From positions 18,786,596-18,850,595 of the forward strand of contig CP099844.1 in NCBI GenBank assembly GCA_030062745.1: DNA of 64,000 nucleotides, written 5' to 3'. Position 1 is the stretch's first letter. The number at the start of each line of letters is the position of its first letter. Below, piece by piece: positions 24,201-38,568 of the stretch. Source of the stretch: Capitulum mitella (taxonomy: Eukaryota > Arthropoda > Thecostraca > Pollicipedomorpha > Pollicipedidae). Under the pieces are notes generated by a model. The model searched no databases. It was not told where the DNA came from and saw nothing but the letters and a program-made list of their open reading frames with translations. A program made the position numbers and the translations under genes.

Positions 24201-26653
24201 TCCCAGGCACTGACGAGAGCGCACACGATACGCACAGCGAGACCAACGCCTTCATATCGGCAGAAACGAGTGAAATGAAACATTCAGACGGTAAGAACGT
24301 GACAGCAATCACGCAACATCGCCACGGCCCCGGACGGCAAAAGCAAAAAAACACTGTCAATTTACTGCAAGTTTACTTGTTCGCCAGCTGTTCGTGAACA
24401 GTTGGTGTTCGTTTGCGTTCGTTCGCGACTTCGCCCGCCGCCAGTCAAACTATTCGCGAACACGCCCTGTTCGCGAACAGTTCATGTTCGTTTATTAATT
24501 GAAATTAGCTAATACCGAACCTTAGCTGGAGCCTTTGGCGGTGTAAGCAAGCAAAAATAATATTATGACTTGAAAGTCAGGTTCAGCAGTGGCACGTCTT
24601 TGCTGCGGAAAAACTTACGTCATATGTCTGACATGGTCCATAATGCTCCAGAAGTGCGCGTGTGTCCTAGCAGCCGACAACGTAGTGCTGTAAGCCTGTT
24701 CACTGAAAAGGAGAACATTGCGGGACGTAAACGAGAGGATCATTTAGCATTATACCGTGCCTTGAACTCTAACATCCTTACAAAACACGATGTCTTTCAG
24801 TTCACACTAGACAGAAGACCCGGGTAAAAGGCGTGTAGATAAATATCAGTTGGTGAGCTATGTGGGGGGAGAGGGGTGGGGGCGAGGAACTGTAACCGTG
24901 CTGCTTACGTCCATAATGAAGTTCAATTAACATCTTACAACATTATCCAGAACCTCCCGACAAACAGCAATGCCGGTTTTATGGTATGTATCACTCACTT
25001 GCAGGGTCTTCTTACGCAGGGACACGGTTCAGCGCCGCTTAAGAAGCTCAGACGAATTTTCGCCATGCAGGTGTCTGCAGAAAAAAACGGAACTGAAAGC
25101 ACTTGCTAGTGCTCGTCTGTCTCTCGGCTCCAGTCTGCATGCTGATCTCTTAGTGAGTGTGCATATATAAAATGGTGTGCATTCTTACGCCAGACAGCGT
25201 CGTCGTGGCAAAGTAGGACAACGCGGGAAGAACGGGGATCAGATCGCATTAACCCTGTCCAGAACTCGCCATATCGCCATGTTCGAGAGTACAGGGGGTT
25301 GATACGACCTCTTACCATTTTCAAACCTGACGTGATACAACAATGAAACAGGAGCGTTCGTGTAGCACGTTTGTTTTTAGCTCCACGGCAATACCCAGTA
25401 CGGCACTGAACGAACTCAGTACCCCCACAAGCGACCGGAGAGGGTTACACCAACACATTCTGTAACGTTCTCGAGGCTGGCGGATTCTTGGGTGAATATA
25501 ATCGGTTCGGGAGCGCTGCGGTGGGCGCTGCCTGTTCGCCGTTGTTACAGTGATTGTTTATTTCAAGAATGCCACAGCGCGGCAACAGCCAGACTGCGTC
25601 CAAACCTAAGGCGCCAAATGACGTCACACATGGCGAATGAACGGATGTGCAATGAACATGGACACTACAGATTCTGGTTTCTATTCGTTGCTGTGAAACG
25701 AAGCCTGACCTGGGACGTTTGTTATGGACCGAGAACCAGTTTCCACGATCAGTAGGGACTAAGGCTACTGTTACAATGTAAGTCAGCGCTTCTGATTACT
25801 TGAAAGCCTCTCCGATGTCAGTAACAGGTTCAAAGGGTCACCGACCTCAATGCGTGATTGTGATGTCAGATGACCGTAATCCAAGCAAAGTTCCAGACGT
25901 GGGGGTCAGTAATATCATATACCCAAGGGCAGGACTGAGCATAAGTGTAGTCCACCGAGACGTTCCGGGAACGTCTCGGAAGGTGGAGGTGCCAAAGCCA
26001 AGTCTGAAGTCGATTTTTCCATGCATCACCATAAGGTTGATGTTCAGCATCCTCGAAAAGTGGGGGTGCCACGGCGCCTGCGGACCCCAACCTCGCACCC
26101 ACTCACCCCGTTCCAGTTCCTACGCCTAATGGATTGAGTAAAACTGAACAATATAAAACACTTAACCGGCGGACAATTGACAGCGGCACGTACACTCGAT
26201 TGGAGGGGAGAGGGTTTGACCGCCCCCCTCCAACTCGCGAACGCTTAGTCGGACAATAAAAATAATGATACTGTTGGAAAGCTCGTAAACAGTAGAACGT
26301 CAAGCTGACCTTATTTGTATTTTTTGGTGATATGTAAGCCATTTACGCCCTATATATGTCGTCCAAAATGTTGCAAAAATCTCTCTGTGCTGCCGTTCAA
26401 AGTACGCCCGTGAAACTCCAAGCAGGCGCCTCAAAATAGGCACCTATGTAATGGAGCACGGATCAGGGATGTTTATTTCTGTAAATGATTGGGGGGGCAG
26501 AGCCGAGAGCCCGACTACCTAACGTCCCCTCAAATGTGGGCTTTTTGACGAATTTAGCCCACTTTACTTTGACCAACGGAAATCTATAAGTTTTTTGTCA
26601 CTATTCATCAAAGTACAAATCGCATTAATCCTGAAGTATCCTGAAGTATACAG

Positions 26654-26706
<53 letters not shown>

Positions 26707-29700
26707 GAGATAAAGGAAATAGATATATCGCTTTAGACTTTATCCTTTACTTTCTGCCTGTCTCTTACCTACTCCAGCAGTTCTTTTCGTTGTTACTTCT
26801 CAATTCCCTGCAAAATTTGTAGAAAAAAATTGGGTGGGTCGAAACCAACATTGGGTGGGCCAGGGCCCTCTTAAAAGAATAGAAATCGTCACCCCTGGTG
26901 TGGAGGGCCTGTCGTTTAAAAGGCGCTACTGTGGCACGTTCTCGGTGCCACAGTAGCACTGACAGAAAATTTGACAGGGTCCGCCTTTCGTCGCGAACTG
27001 GTTGAAATTACAACACTTAAAAGAAGTATCATGGATGACGGTCAAATTCATTTTCATTGGTCATTTGACCAGGTATGAACACTTGACTGAAGCAAGTCGA
27101 CCTGTTGAAACGTCATACCATGCAACCCCTCTTCCCGTTTCAGGACAGTGACATGCCTACCCAATAAACTGACGATGTTTGCTTGATATACCGCACCAGA
27201 AAAACCAGGTGAAACTCGCCAGATGCGCCACTTCTGCCAGCGCGCACATGAAAGCCCAACACTTTGTGCTAACGCCATTTCAAACGGGATCCTAACCAGG
27301 CGTGAGCGTGCGCCGAGACGCTGGGGTTTTCTGAAGCACTTCGTGGGCAGGTTCTCATTGATGAGCAAGATATGCAAGAGCAAAATATATGCGCCTAAAT
27401 AACTGGTGATTTTCCTGTTTGCGGTGGTATTTTCCTTGTGGAAGTAACTGAAGGTATGACTGCAGGCAGGCAGGCGGGCATGCTTGGCTGCGCTCTAAGG
27501 TGGGTTGGGAGCGTCTAGCTGGCCGCTTCTCGGGTTTTTAACCTCGCGTCCGACTGGCGGTCGGCGCTTTGCACGCCCGATTGGGGGGGGGACGGTTGAT
27601 CCCCTCACCTCTGACTCGCAAACGGTTGGTTGCACGATAAAAATAAGCGTGCCGTTGGAAATCGCTTGACGAGTAGAGGTCGAGACTAGCTTTATTTTTA
27701 TTTTTGAATGATATGCAAGCCATTTACGCCCTATGCATGTTTTTCCACAGACGACCACAGGAAACCGAGAAACGGCCTGGATCTCACAGGCTGTGATTAA
27801 TTAAGTTTAGGCAAACACCAACGAATAGGCAAAAGTCTGCAGATGCCAATATACGTTTGACTTCTCTGATTTGCTCACTATAGACGCAGAAAATCTCGTC
27901 TTTAGTGGAAAACAAAGCAAAAAACAATATAGTGAAAATGTAGTGAACAAATAAAGTGAAAAACAAAACAAAAATGAATTAAAGACTCAGTGACATTTCC
28001 GCTACTGCACCACGGGCGCTGGTGTCCAACGCGGGACGGAATTAACGTAAACTAACTTTAGCGCTCCTTTAGTTTCACGACATAAGCGTTACGAAGTGGT
28101 GCATCTTGATGTTAGTAGCTCTGGTCGTGACATTCCGTGCTTACATTTTGGAACAACTTAGTAGATATCAATTTACACATTTGGCGGGGCTTTATTCACG
28201 AAAGCATGTTTATTCCCAAAACAACAGTTTTTTGGCTTTTTGAACTTCTGGTATCATTCGCAGCTGTGAGGGCCAATTGTGCCATTTTCTATCCGTTCCA
28301 AGTCATTCATTGCCGATCCTGACGGCGGTGCATTTTGGCTCATAACAGTTACTAATGACTTGACTTTAGGTCAGTGGTTGGAAGTCATTGATTCTTTGCC
28401 AGGTGATGGTCACTGGATGTCTGGATCACATCACACCCAAAATATTATATTAAAAATCCGTCAATGTCCGAAAAAGACAACATGTCTTAAAAATGAGTTT
28501 CACCTGCGGTAAGGGACAGAAAGTCTCCAAAAAATCTGAAACAGCAGATTTGTTAAATCCTTCAAGATCTCTAATCTCAAAAAGTCTCATTGCGATGTTG
28601 TGTTCTCCGAAAACGTTACAAGGCGCTAAAGTTTTCTGGACATATGTCTATTTGACCTGACCTAGGTCTGACATGTAACTCGATCTGGGGTCAAAACTTG
28701 GAAACAAGACGTAAAACTAATCAAGCAAAAAATAAACAAAGCTTCGTGACGCTGCGTTTGTTTGTTCTCTCGCAATCATGGAAAAACACCAGGGAGGGGG
28801 TGGGGTCAACAGTACCCCGGAATCGGGGCCGGCTTAAAACGTTTGGTGGATGTTGAAGACCGTCGCCGTATCGCAATTTCTTCACCATATGTTCTTCAGC
28901 AAAGGGTCATGGGTCAGTGGCCTTTTGAAGCTACAGATTTGCAGGAAACACGCAAATGGTTCGGAATCAATTTGGAGGCGATCGGGCCATTTGTTAGTAG
29001 CTAGCTTCCGAAAACTTCTGGTGGGGTTGCACCAACTTCGCGCTTCTGGCGAGGCTCAGGTCCAACGAGATCATAGCCAGACTGAAATATAAGTAAGACG
29101 CCTTATGGTCCACACAGGAAACGAGGCGCGCTCCGTTTTTCTCCAAATTTTAAGGCACAGTTTTTACAGTTATTTTGTACATGACTTTTCTCGCATGAAA
29201 TCTGTAATACAAACGAATATTTCGATTCTTCCAACATTCTGCATCAGAGGAATAGCAAGATAAAACGTCACGCGCTCCCATGATACTGTTCCTTGTCGCT
29301 ACTGGACGGTTCAAAAAGACTCGTACAAAACAAAAAATGTCTGAATAGGCCCCTGGTACTCTTGGAATAGTTATGTAAACGAAAGACCTGGCAAGCAATA
29401 GAGCATCGGAACCTCCATGGAGATGGGGGAAGGGGCAAACGCGATTTTTACCCAGTTGTCTTTCCAAGCATTGCCATGGATTTAATGCCACACGCTGCCC
29501 AAAGCTGGGGGACCCCTGCCCCCCCTGCCCCCCAAGTTCCTACGCCCCTGTTGGCAAGCTGACACATCGGGAGTGCAGTAACATGTAAAGAATTGGGTGC
29601 TCAAATGGAACCCCAGCCACCACACGGCTCTGCGTGCCAAGTGTCTCAGAATATCATGTACGTCAAATAGCTTTCGTTGATTATGTATTGAAATCTCATA

Positions 29701-32700
29701 TTCATGATCCATTTGCAATGCTAAAATTGCAACTTTCATATTCCTGTATACCTATGCGAATCAGAACGTTGGTCTACTTACGTGTGGGCCTCGACTTCAG
29801 CTGTTTGGCAAATACAGCGCGAATGCTGGGAAAATGCAATCGGCAGCTGGGACGAATCATTTAGGGGAAGGGGCCCGGACTGCCCCACCCTGTATGATTG
29901 CGCCAATTCCACTATCTTCAATACGGGCAATATATGCGGTTAGAAAAAAATGTATTTTTGGTAAGCGATGGTGCTAGATTGGCCGGGATCCTTTCTTTCC
30001 GCCTGGTTCAACGCAATGTATGGTCGAGCTAGGTCCTTGAGTGCTTTTGATTGTTTTCTTAATGTGTTTATGTTTTCCGTTACGCCTCTTCTTGTGAGCG
30101 ATCATTAAATACTTTCACATTCGATTTTCCCAAGATTTTACTGATTTTTGCCACACGTGCGTAGGTAGTCGAAAGCGCATAATTTTTACGACGTCGTTTT
30201 TGTGTCTGATGGGCATATTCCTAAAAGTGCAGCCATCGGGAGGTCCTCATTACGCCAGGGTGGCGTCATTAGGACATGCTGGCGCAAAAAGGGCAAAGTT
30301 AGATGATGATCACTACTCGGAACTAGTAATGATGAGTGCGTGTCCTTTTGTCGACTCACACGTGGTGTGTTGGTGGAGGAACACACTCTAATCCGCCCGT
30401 ATATGCAAAGGTGGATATACGGGGGAGCACGGGCCACCTTTTCCAAAACAGCGCTTTTGGGGGAATTTATATACGAAAACACGATATTCACCCGAAACCT
30501 GCCTTTTTATCAGTAGTGCATGCCTATCCACAGTCCTTTCCATTACTTTCCAAAACTATATCCTTTGCCAGATTGAACTATGGAGAAATCAACTTGGAAG
30601 TTAGCAGACCTCGATAAGGCGAACGTGACAGTTGGGTTGTCGTTAAAGGCAGCAGCACGACAGTACAGGTGGGTCGATCACTAAAAATAACTTGGGATGA
30701 ACAGCTGGAATGGGTAAGCTAGTTACCATTTCAGGATGTTCGGTCTCTGAATTTGAACGATGGATCTGCAACATTGTGAGCCTGCGCTGAACACACCAAT
30801 GTATTACATTACTTGTAAAATATGTTGTTCAATCAGTACGCAGCCAGTGCGGGGCATTACAGCTCTAGTATGGTGCCAAGGGGCACAGTTGTGTTTCGTG
30901 TCAGCGTCTACTGAACCATCAAGCTTGCTTTTGAACTGAACTATGAGGGGTTCTCCGAGCTGTCATCTTCCCCATTACCTTTTATCGGTCTACCCTCTTT
31001 CGTCCGCATAAAGTTGTCCATACCTGCCTACTCTGCCATACCTTCATACCTGCCTACTGTTGCTGTGCATGTCATTACATCTGCCACATCTAATTGGTGT
31101 CCTTCACCGAGTCCAGTCTTACCTTTCTTCCTTTGGTTCTAGTCCAACCCTTCCTATGTAATGCCCCTTTCAGGGTTGCTAGAACTACCGTGCACGTGGT
31201 CACATCTTCGAAAGAGTCCAAAATAAGATTGGGCAACTCCCAAAACGTCAACAAATGGGAGTTCCCACCTTATGTCGTCCAGATTTGAACGGCACGTTGC
31301 TGACTACATTGCACGTATGAGTGAGCGGTTATATGGACATTGAAGAAGATTCGGCGGGTGGCAACCGAGCTGGCTGAGGCTGAGGGCATACGCCAATACT
31401 TAGGGGACGGGCTGGCGGGCGTGAAGTGGATGCGGGGATTCAGAAAGCGGCACCCGGAGGCATCGCTGCGAAAACCGGAACAGACGAGCATGTATCGCCG
31501 CATCGGTTTCAGGAAGAATGCTATCAGCGTATTTTATGGCATTCTTAACCAGGTGGAGGCTAAACATACCATTGATCCATCGCGTGTTTACAATGACGAT
31601 GAAACGAAAAACACAGTGGTTGCAGACGTTCAGAATGTCGTGTCAGGAAAGGGGGCGAGGCACGTTGGGACGATCCCGTCAGCCGAGAGAGGTGTCAATG
31701 TCACAAACACACATTGCATGTCAACTTCAGGAGTTCATCTCCCACCACAGACGATATTTCCTAGGAAAAGGCTGCATCCGGGTCTAGAACGCGGTGCTGC
31801 TCCAGGCACTACCTTGGCCCTGTCTGGTAATGGCTGGAAGACGCGCGATACATTCTTAGAATGGCTCGAGTATTTCCAGCGTCTCTCAGGAGCACACGAG
31901 GGTCATGGTGTGCCACTCATCCTTGGTAATCACACATCACATATATCGCTGCCGATGTGGAACTTCGTGCGCAAGCAACACATTCATGTGGTTACCATCC
32001 CTTCCAACTCATCGCATCTGCCACAACCGTCAGACGTGTTTTTTTTTTTCAGCGCGTATCAAGCAAAGAGTTCCGAGGTATGGCACCAGGGCTGCGCAGT
32101 CATCCAGGTCAAAGAATCACGTTGTACTGGTCAATGGCTGAACTCACTGGAATGGCGTTCTTGAAGGTCGCAACAACGGTCAAGGCCACCCTCAGGGTCA
32201 CAGGCTTGATGTCCCCATTCCTCAACCCATTCACGCAAGACGACTTACGGCATGTGGAAAATATTTGGGTTCCTCGCAATGATACACACATGACTGCTGA
32301 TGGCTCAGAGGCTACGGCAGACAGTGACGATGAAGAGGGGGACGGTGCGACGGACCTGACAGCTTGTGGAGACGGGGGCCAAATAGGGGCTGCTGCGCCC
32401 GCTTGTGAACCAGCAGAAGTGATCGTGAATTCTGAGTGTGTCCTACAGACCGAGATCGAATGAGGAAGTACCGGGGGCCAAAGAAGAGATCCCGTATCCG
32501 ACGAATTGGCCGACAGAGAGATTTCTAGGGCAATCCCTCAAGCAATAGTAGAGGGCACGTCAGGTGGCCAAAGAACGCCAGTTCGTGATACCGAAACCAA
32601 TCCCTACAGGAAAAAGCGCCGAAACCGGTGCCAAAAAGTTCCGCTCCTGTAAGGATCTCCAGCTAAGGAGAAATTTATGAAAAAACCACCGTGAAGACGA

Positions 32701-35700
32701 ACCCTAAAGTTAATCTAAACAAAAACAATTACAAAGGAAACCAGATAAGCCTTAAGGCACAGGTAAGCTAACGACAGCCCTGTACTCCACGAGGGACGTC
32801 TGTATCATGTGTGGAGACGGGGTAGTGAGACAAAATGACGTGTGGCTACAGTGTGTGAAATGGAATGGGTGGTCTCACTGCGCCTGTACAGACGGCTGCT
32901 CATCAGCCTGGTGCATGTGAAACATTTGTCGGTGAGTTTATAACAAGGACTGAATGATTTCAGTCAGCGAGGAGCTGTGCAGCAATTTGGTGATGATCCG
33001 CAATAAGGACTGGTCATTCGTAAGCGTTTATTTATCGCCAGTGACGAAATTAGCATCAAGAAAAATACACGATGGGAGAGAGCTGGGGGAGGTGTATTGG
33101 TGGATATTTGTTCTATGTAGCGATATTTGTTATGATATAAACATCACTAAATAGTGTTATTTTCAAATCACCAGCAACAGCAGAAAACCAGCAGCGTGGG
33201 CTACAAAAGAAAAATTGGAGAATTTGAAGATTACTATTCTCTGTCACCTATAGACATGCGGACAAACAGATGATTATGTGGCGCAACTGGGGCCATATAT
33301 GAACACAGGTCAGGGGACTTTTAAATGCGCTTTTTGAGGCCTTTACGATCGAATCATTAGAAAATATTTATAGTCGAATGTGACTTAGGTGCTGATAGAA
33401 TAACGTAGAAAAATGACCAGGAGATATCCTCGAATAGTGTAATACAATAAGCTCTAAAAGATTTATAGCTATACCGTTTCTCCCGTGGACCCACACCCGA
33501 CCGGGAGGCGGTTCACCGCCCCCCTGGGGTTTTTCCAAGATTGCGAGAGAACAAACGAACACAGCACCAAGAAACTTTGTGTACCTTTTGCTTGGTCATT
33601 TTTAAACATTGTATCGAACTTTTGTCCTTTTGTCAAGTCAGGTGTCTGACTTAGGTCAGGTGAAATGAAATGGTATCCAGAAAAGTTTGACATCCTGTAG
33701 ATTCTTTTGGAAAACATGTTATCACAATAAAACATACAGGGATTAGAGGTCTTTATAGATGCAACAAATCCGGTATGTCAGACTTTTCGAAATTTTCCGG
33801 TCTATTGGCTTAAAATCAAGCCATTTTCAAGACATGTCGTCGTTCCTTTCAGACAATGACAGATTTTCTTATCGCATTTTTAGTGGCGGGTGACCCAGAC
33901 GTCCAGTTACCGTCAATGGGCAATCAGTGACTTCCAACCATTGACCTGAGATCAGGCCAAGAGTAACTGTTATGAGCCAAAATGCACCGCCGTCAAAATC
34001 GGGCGGCAATGAATTACTCGGAACGGGTGGAAAATGGTAGAACTGGCTCGTTTAGTTGCGAGTAATACCAATAAGTTGGAAAAGTTTCAAAAATTGTCCA
34101 TTTTTGGACATAAATAGGCTCTCGTGAACAAAGCTCCACGCATTGTGTAAACTGATGACTAATGATTTTTTCTAAAATTTAATCATGAGGAGCCGTCCCA
34201 AGAACCACAAAGATTAAGAAATATTACATGGAAAGGCTTATGTCGCGAAATAAAGGAATGTTAAAAACAGTTCCAGGTAATTTCATTGCGCGTTCGGCTA
34301 CGGCGCCCGAAATCGCCATGTCTAACTCAACGTTTCGACGAATGTAGATATTAAACAAACCGGAGAAATTAGACGCGTATCGGACATCTGCGGGCTTTTA
34401 CCTATTCGTTGGTGCCTTTACCTAGACTTTATCAATCACAGTCCTTGAAATCCAGGTCGCTTCTCGGTTTCATGCAATCGGCTGTGAGAAAAAATATATA
34501 GGGCGTGAATAACGTACATATTACCCAAAACTAAGGTTTCCAACTGTGTGCTTATTTTTATTGCGCGACCAACCGTTCGTAAATTAGAGGGGCGGTCAAC
34601 CAGCCCCCCTCCCAATCGGGAGTGGTTGGCGTCGACTGCCAGTCGGGCGCGGGTTAACCTGGCGCAATGCCAGCACCTTCCCCTACTCCTCCATCTAAAA
34701 TGAACAGGTGTTTCTACGGTGTCTAAAACATTGCAAACTTCACAGCCGAATTGTGATGTCAGAACAAGATTATGCAGGACAGTCTATTTAAACAGACTAA
34801 AAATAACCTTCCATTTTTTTCTTTTTCAGAAAATCCATTCCAATGCCTTCTGAGCTTCAGTGCTGTGCAACTCGTGGTTTTCATTGAGCGGGCAGAAGCT
34901 TATATAACAGAAATCACGCATGATGAGCATTTTATAAATTCGGTCTTAACCCTCCTCGGGGAAGTGGGACCAGAAACATGTGATGTGATATCCTTTCCGC
35001 ATCTAAAAACGCATACATTACAAAGTAATTTCGGGCGATCAACTCTGACGTCATTCCCGTAACCCTGCAAGCCGCTTTCTTTCCTGACACAAATTTTGGC
35101 CTGACAGGAGCCTGAAGAGATATGGAGCCGATTTGGTTTTACATAGGGACTGCCTAAATATATTCTTAACAGCATCTCGAGGTTGGAAGAGTCAATGGCC
35201 TCTCCAGAAACATGTGAGATCACTGACGTTTTATGACTTGACATTAGAGGGCAATATTTGCCGCGAATTTTAGTAGCGTTAATGATTTTGAGCAGTGAAC
35301 TTCTGGCGTGATTACAGCTCCGCTCTAACACAGGTGAATTCCACACAGGTGAATAATGGCATCAAACTTGCCACTGATGGAATTTGACTGGCATGTTACA
35401 AAACCACCATTGTACCTTGAGGCTGGCATCTTCATTTCCAGGGTGCACCAGCCGAATCTTTTGCGATGACTTCTTCACCAAGTTTTTGTAAAATTTCAGC
35501 AGCTTGGCTCGTGTCTTTCCAAATGACGCAAAATATGCATTCCTTACATTCCGTGCGCCAGGAGAAACTTCCCAAGGGCCGGAGGAAACCTTCAAAGAAG
35601 TGGGGAAACCAAAGGTATTTGGCTCGTTTCTTTTCCGCTCACACCATGGAGACAAGATGGGCATAGGCATAAATCTTCAAGAAAGTGTGGAGGGGGTGGT

Positions 35701-38511
35701 GTGGACCACAGTTCTTAGGCTAAGAATTTCCCAGTCAAAAGCCTCTCAACAAATCAGTTCAGTATATGTTTTCAAATTCCAATCTTTTCTTTTCATTTTT
35801 TCCTTCCCTCTGCTGCCAAAAGTTCAGTTCGAAAGTTAGTCCCAAAAGAGGGATTTTGGCGGCTGGCCGCAGCCTTTGTCACTTGCTCAAACTGAGTATA
35901 CGATGCAACAATATGCCAGCATCCGGCACCGCCTCTCCTTCAATGGTGCAGAGTTTTCCCTGCCGATGAGCGCCGATATCTGTGGCTTGGCAATCGCTAC
36001 GGCGTGCTGCCTGTCTCACGTTTCGCCGTCATCTTTTGTTAGGACGACAACCACTTAGCTTTTGGCTAAACCGACAATTGAGATATCTTTTACGGGAAAA
36101 CTTAATGACTCTCTGCGGTGGCTATAACATTGTTGGCCTCCACGCAGCGTCAAGATAAAGATCGATGGAAAAGGACGTTTTACGATGCGTCAAAAAAGAG
36201 GGTGAAAAATTAGTTGGTGAGAAATGAAGTGTCAAAAGGGAAAACTGAAGCATTTCAGCATAATCGTATTACTATCACCTGCCTTCGAGAGTAACGTTTT
36301 GACATGAAAAACCAACAGTATGAAATGGGCCATCCGATCATGATGACGTCGGGTACTGCATTCATCACCTTGAGTCTTGTTGGTTGGGTTGCACCTTTCG
36401 TCCGAGTTGTCAGGCATGAGTAAGGTGTTCAGCAACTTGATGCACTCACACCGCTTTCGAACCCTCTTCTCCAGGCACAAGTTTTCACAGCTCTGTGGGC
36501 AAAGGCAGCTAACAGAATCAACGACCTGCACACGCGGACATATCGACCATTGCACTGTGACGTGGACCCGGAGCTCGACGGCCAGTACCGGCGGTGCGAA
36601 GGTCGCGCTGCTGACTTCCATGTGATGTCTGCTTCCCTGTGATGTCTGCCGGGCAGATGGGGCGGACGAGCGGGCCGCCCGGTCCTCATCGCGCCCGCCC
36701 CCCAAGAGACGAAATGCCCCGTCTGGCCGCCCCCTCGAACATTTATTTTTCCAAATACGCTTCTCCGAGACCGGTTGGCGAGTGTTCTGACGATGCTCCA
36801 CTAGGCACCCTAGTTTTCTGACCCGTTCCATGCCCAGTCATGATTTAATTCCGTGAGATGATGAAAACAATGCACACCCCCGGGTTCGAACCGGCCAAGT
36901 CAGTACCAAACCCCGCTGTTTTCACCATTTCAGCGATCGCGTTTGATAACGCTGCCGTTTCTTCGGAGGAATAAAATAATTTTGAGCGAATTAACTCCAC
37001 ACTAAGCCAAAACGTTTCCAAGATAGATAACAATGATTATTATAAGAAATAAAAATAATATGGAAGCAATATACTATGAAAAATAATCGATGTGATTGTG
37101 AAGTATAGAAAAACATCTTAATATAATATGTACACATAATAAGTACTGTTATCATTATAACAATACTTATTATTTATTATGTGTACATATAATATGTACA
37201 CATCATAAATACTGTCATCATTAGCAAAAACTGTCGTAATACATGTTTCAATATAGGGTATGGACCAGCGACATTTCATTAACTGATTTCTGAAAAGTGC
37301 ACTTGTAATAAAAAAACATGCAGCCGGTGGCGGTATTTGTCCGTTAACCTCAGCCCGGCGCTTTGGGAGCCCCGGAACTGCCCGCTGCATCTCACCTCGG
37401 TGCTGTAGGTTCCCGGGGCTTGTTTGTTCCACTCGACGTCGTGCACACAGTCTCCGTGGGGTCGGGGAACTCGGTGAATCTCCGTCTGCGAAAAAAAGAG
37501 CTCGAAAGAATACATTACGCCTGCAGAACGTTCGCGATCTGCGTTACTGTTGCTGTCCTATTCAGCTCAAAGTCCACTTGGTAACGTGGAGCGGTGGCTG
37601 AACTTCTCCTCGATCTTAAAACTGAAACAGGGGCTGTTGCCCTATGGGAGATGTTTTAACTCTATTCCCGAGGGCAGACTTCAAAATCCCTAACTCCAGT
37701 TCAGAACTCCCACACTTTTTTCAGAGTGAAAAATGGCAGCCAAAAATAGGACATACAAGATAGAATTTACAACCCTCTATGGTTGTGTAGTTAAATAACT
37801 GGACAAACGTAAAAACATACTTTTGTTGACCTGAGCTCATTTCACACGGTCCGGTCAACGTTAAACTTCACAATTTAGTTATATGCATAGTAGCTAAACG
37901 CCATTTATTCAAACAGAAACGGAATTTGTACAATTAAAGGTACTATCCTCTCTTTGTCTTTCAAGTTTCAAGTCAAGTCATGATCATGTCATGTCATCAT
38001 GATCATGAGATCATGTCACGGAGCTATGATCTAAAATTTCCGCGTCCGTACCCTATGTCACTACGGCCATACACAGGACATTTAAGAATATAATCAATTC
38101 AGATGTCTGGGATCGTTTTAAAACTTCGGAACAAGCCCATTGCCATTTTCTGTAACCTTGAGGTCATTCGAGTTTATTCAAGGTCAGAGGTCATAAGCTG
38201 ATCGGATAAAAATGCAAGCAGGGTAGTTCTCCTTGCTTCACGTTCCTGGGACTGCCTATGTCAAGATTATGTAGTGTAGGAGGACTTGTACTTCTTAAGT
38301 ATAAAATGACTAGTAAAAGCAAAAATTTTTTTTTCTTAAATATTACTTTAATTTGGTTTTGAAGAAGTGGACCACTCATTTTCCAAACTCTATGACCGTT
38401 TTGTTTTGGAATCATTAGCAGTTTTGGAAAAATTATGAATGTGTAAAAGTACCTTCGATTAGCCCTCGATTGATGTAAGTTGCGTAAAAAACCGGTCCAC
38501 AAACATCTGAG

Positions 38512-38568
<57 letters not shown>

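Noticed and set aside
24619-24666. Possible extra DEG/ENaC exon (48 bases, AG and GTAAGT borders, phase 2/2) reading THAHFWSIMDHVRHM
   Set aside because: Borders and phase fit, but the residues do not resemble the expected Tyr/Ser-rich strand, and a similar TTCATTATGGAC|GTAAG word occurs nearby by chance.
34900-35346. 148-residue minus-strand frame with two similar SHVSG blocks
   Set aside because: The internal similarity comes from a short diverged DNA repeat (CCAGAAACATGTGA). No recognisable family and no splice support.
36232-36831. 199-residue minus-strand frame as a single exon
   Set aside because: Only 36369-36492 carries DEG/ENaC homology. The AG acceptor at 36493-36495 and donor after 36369 mark the true exon, and the rest is intron read-through.
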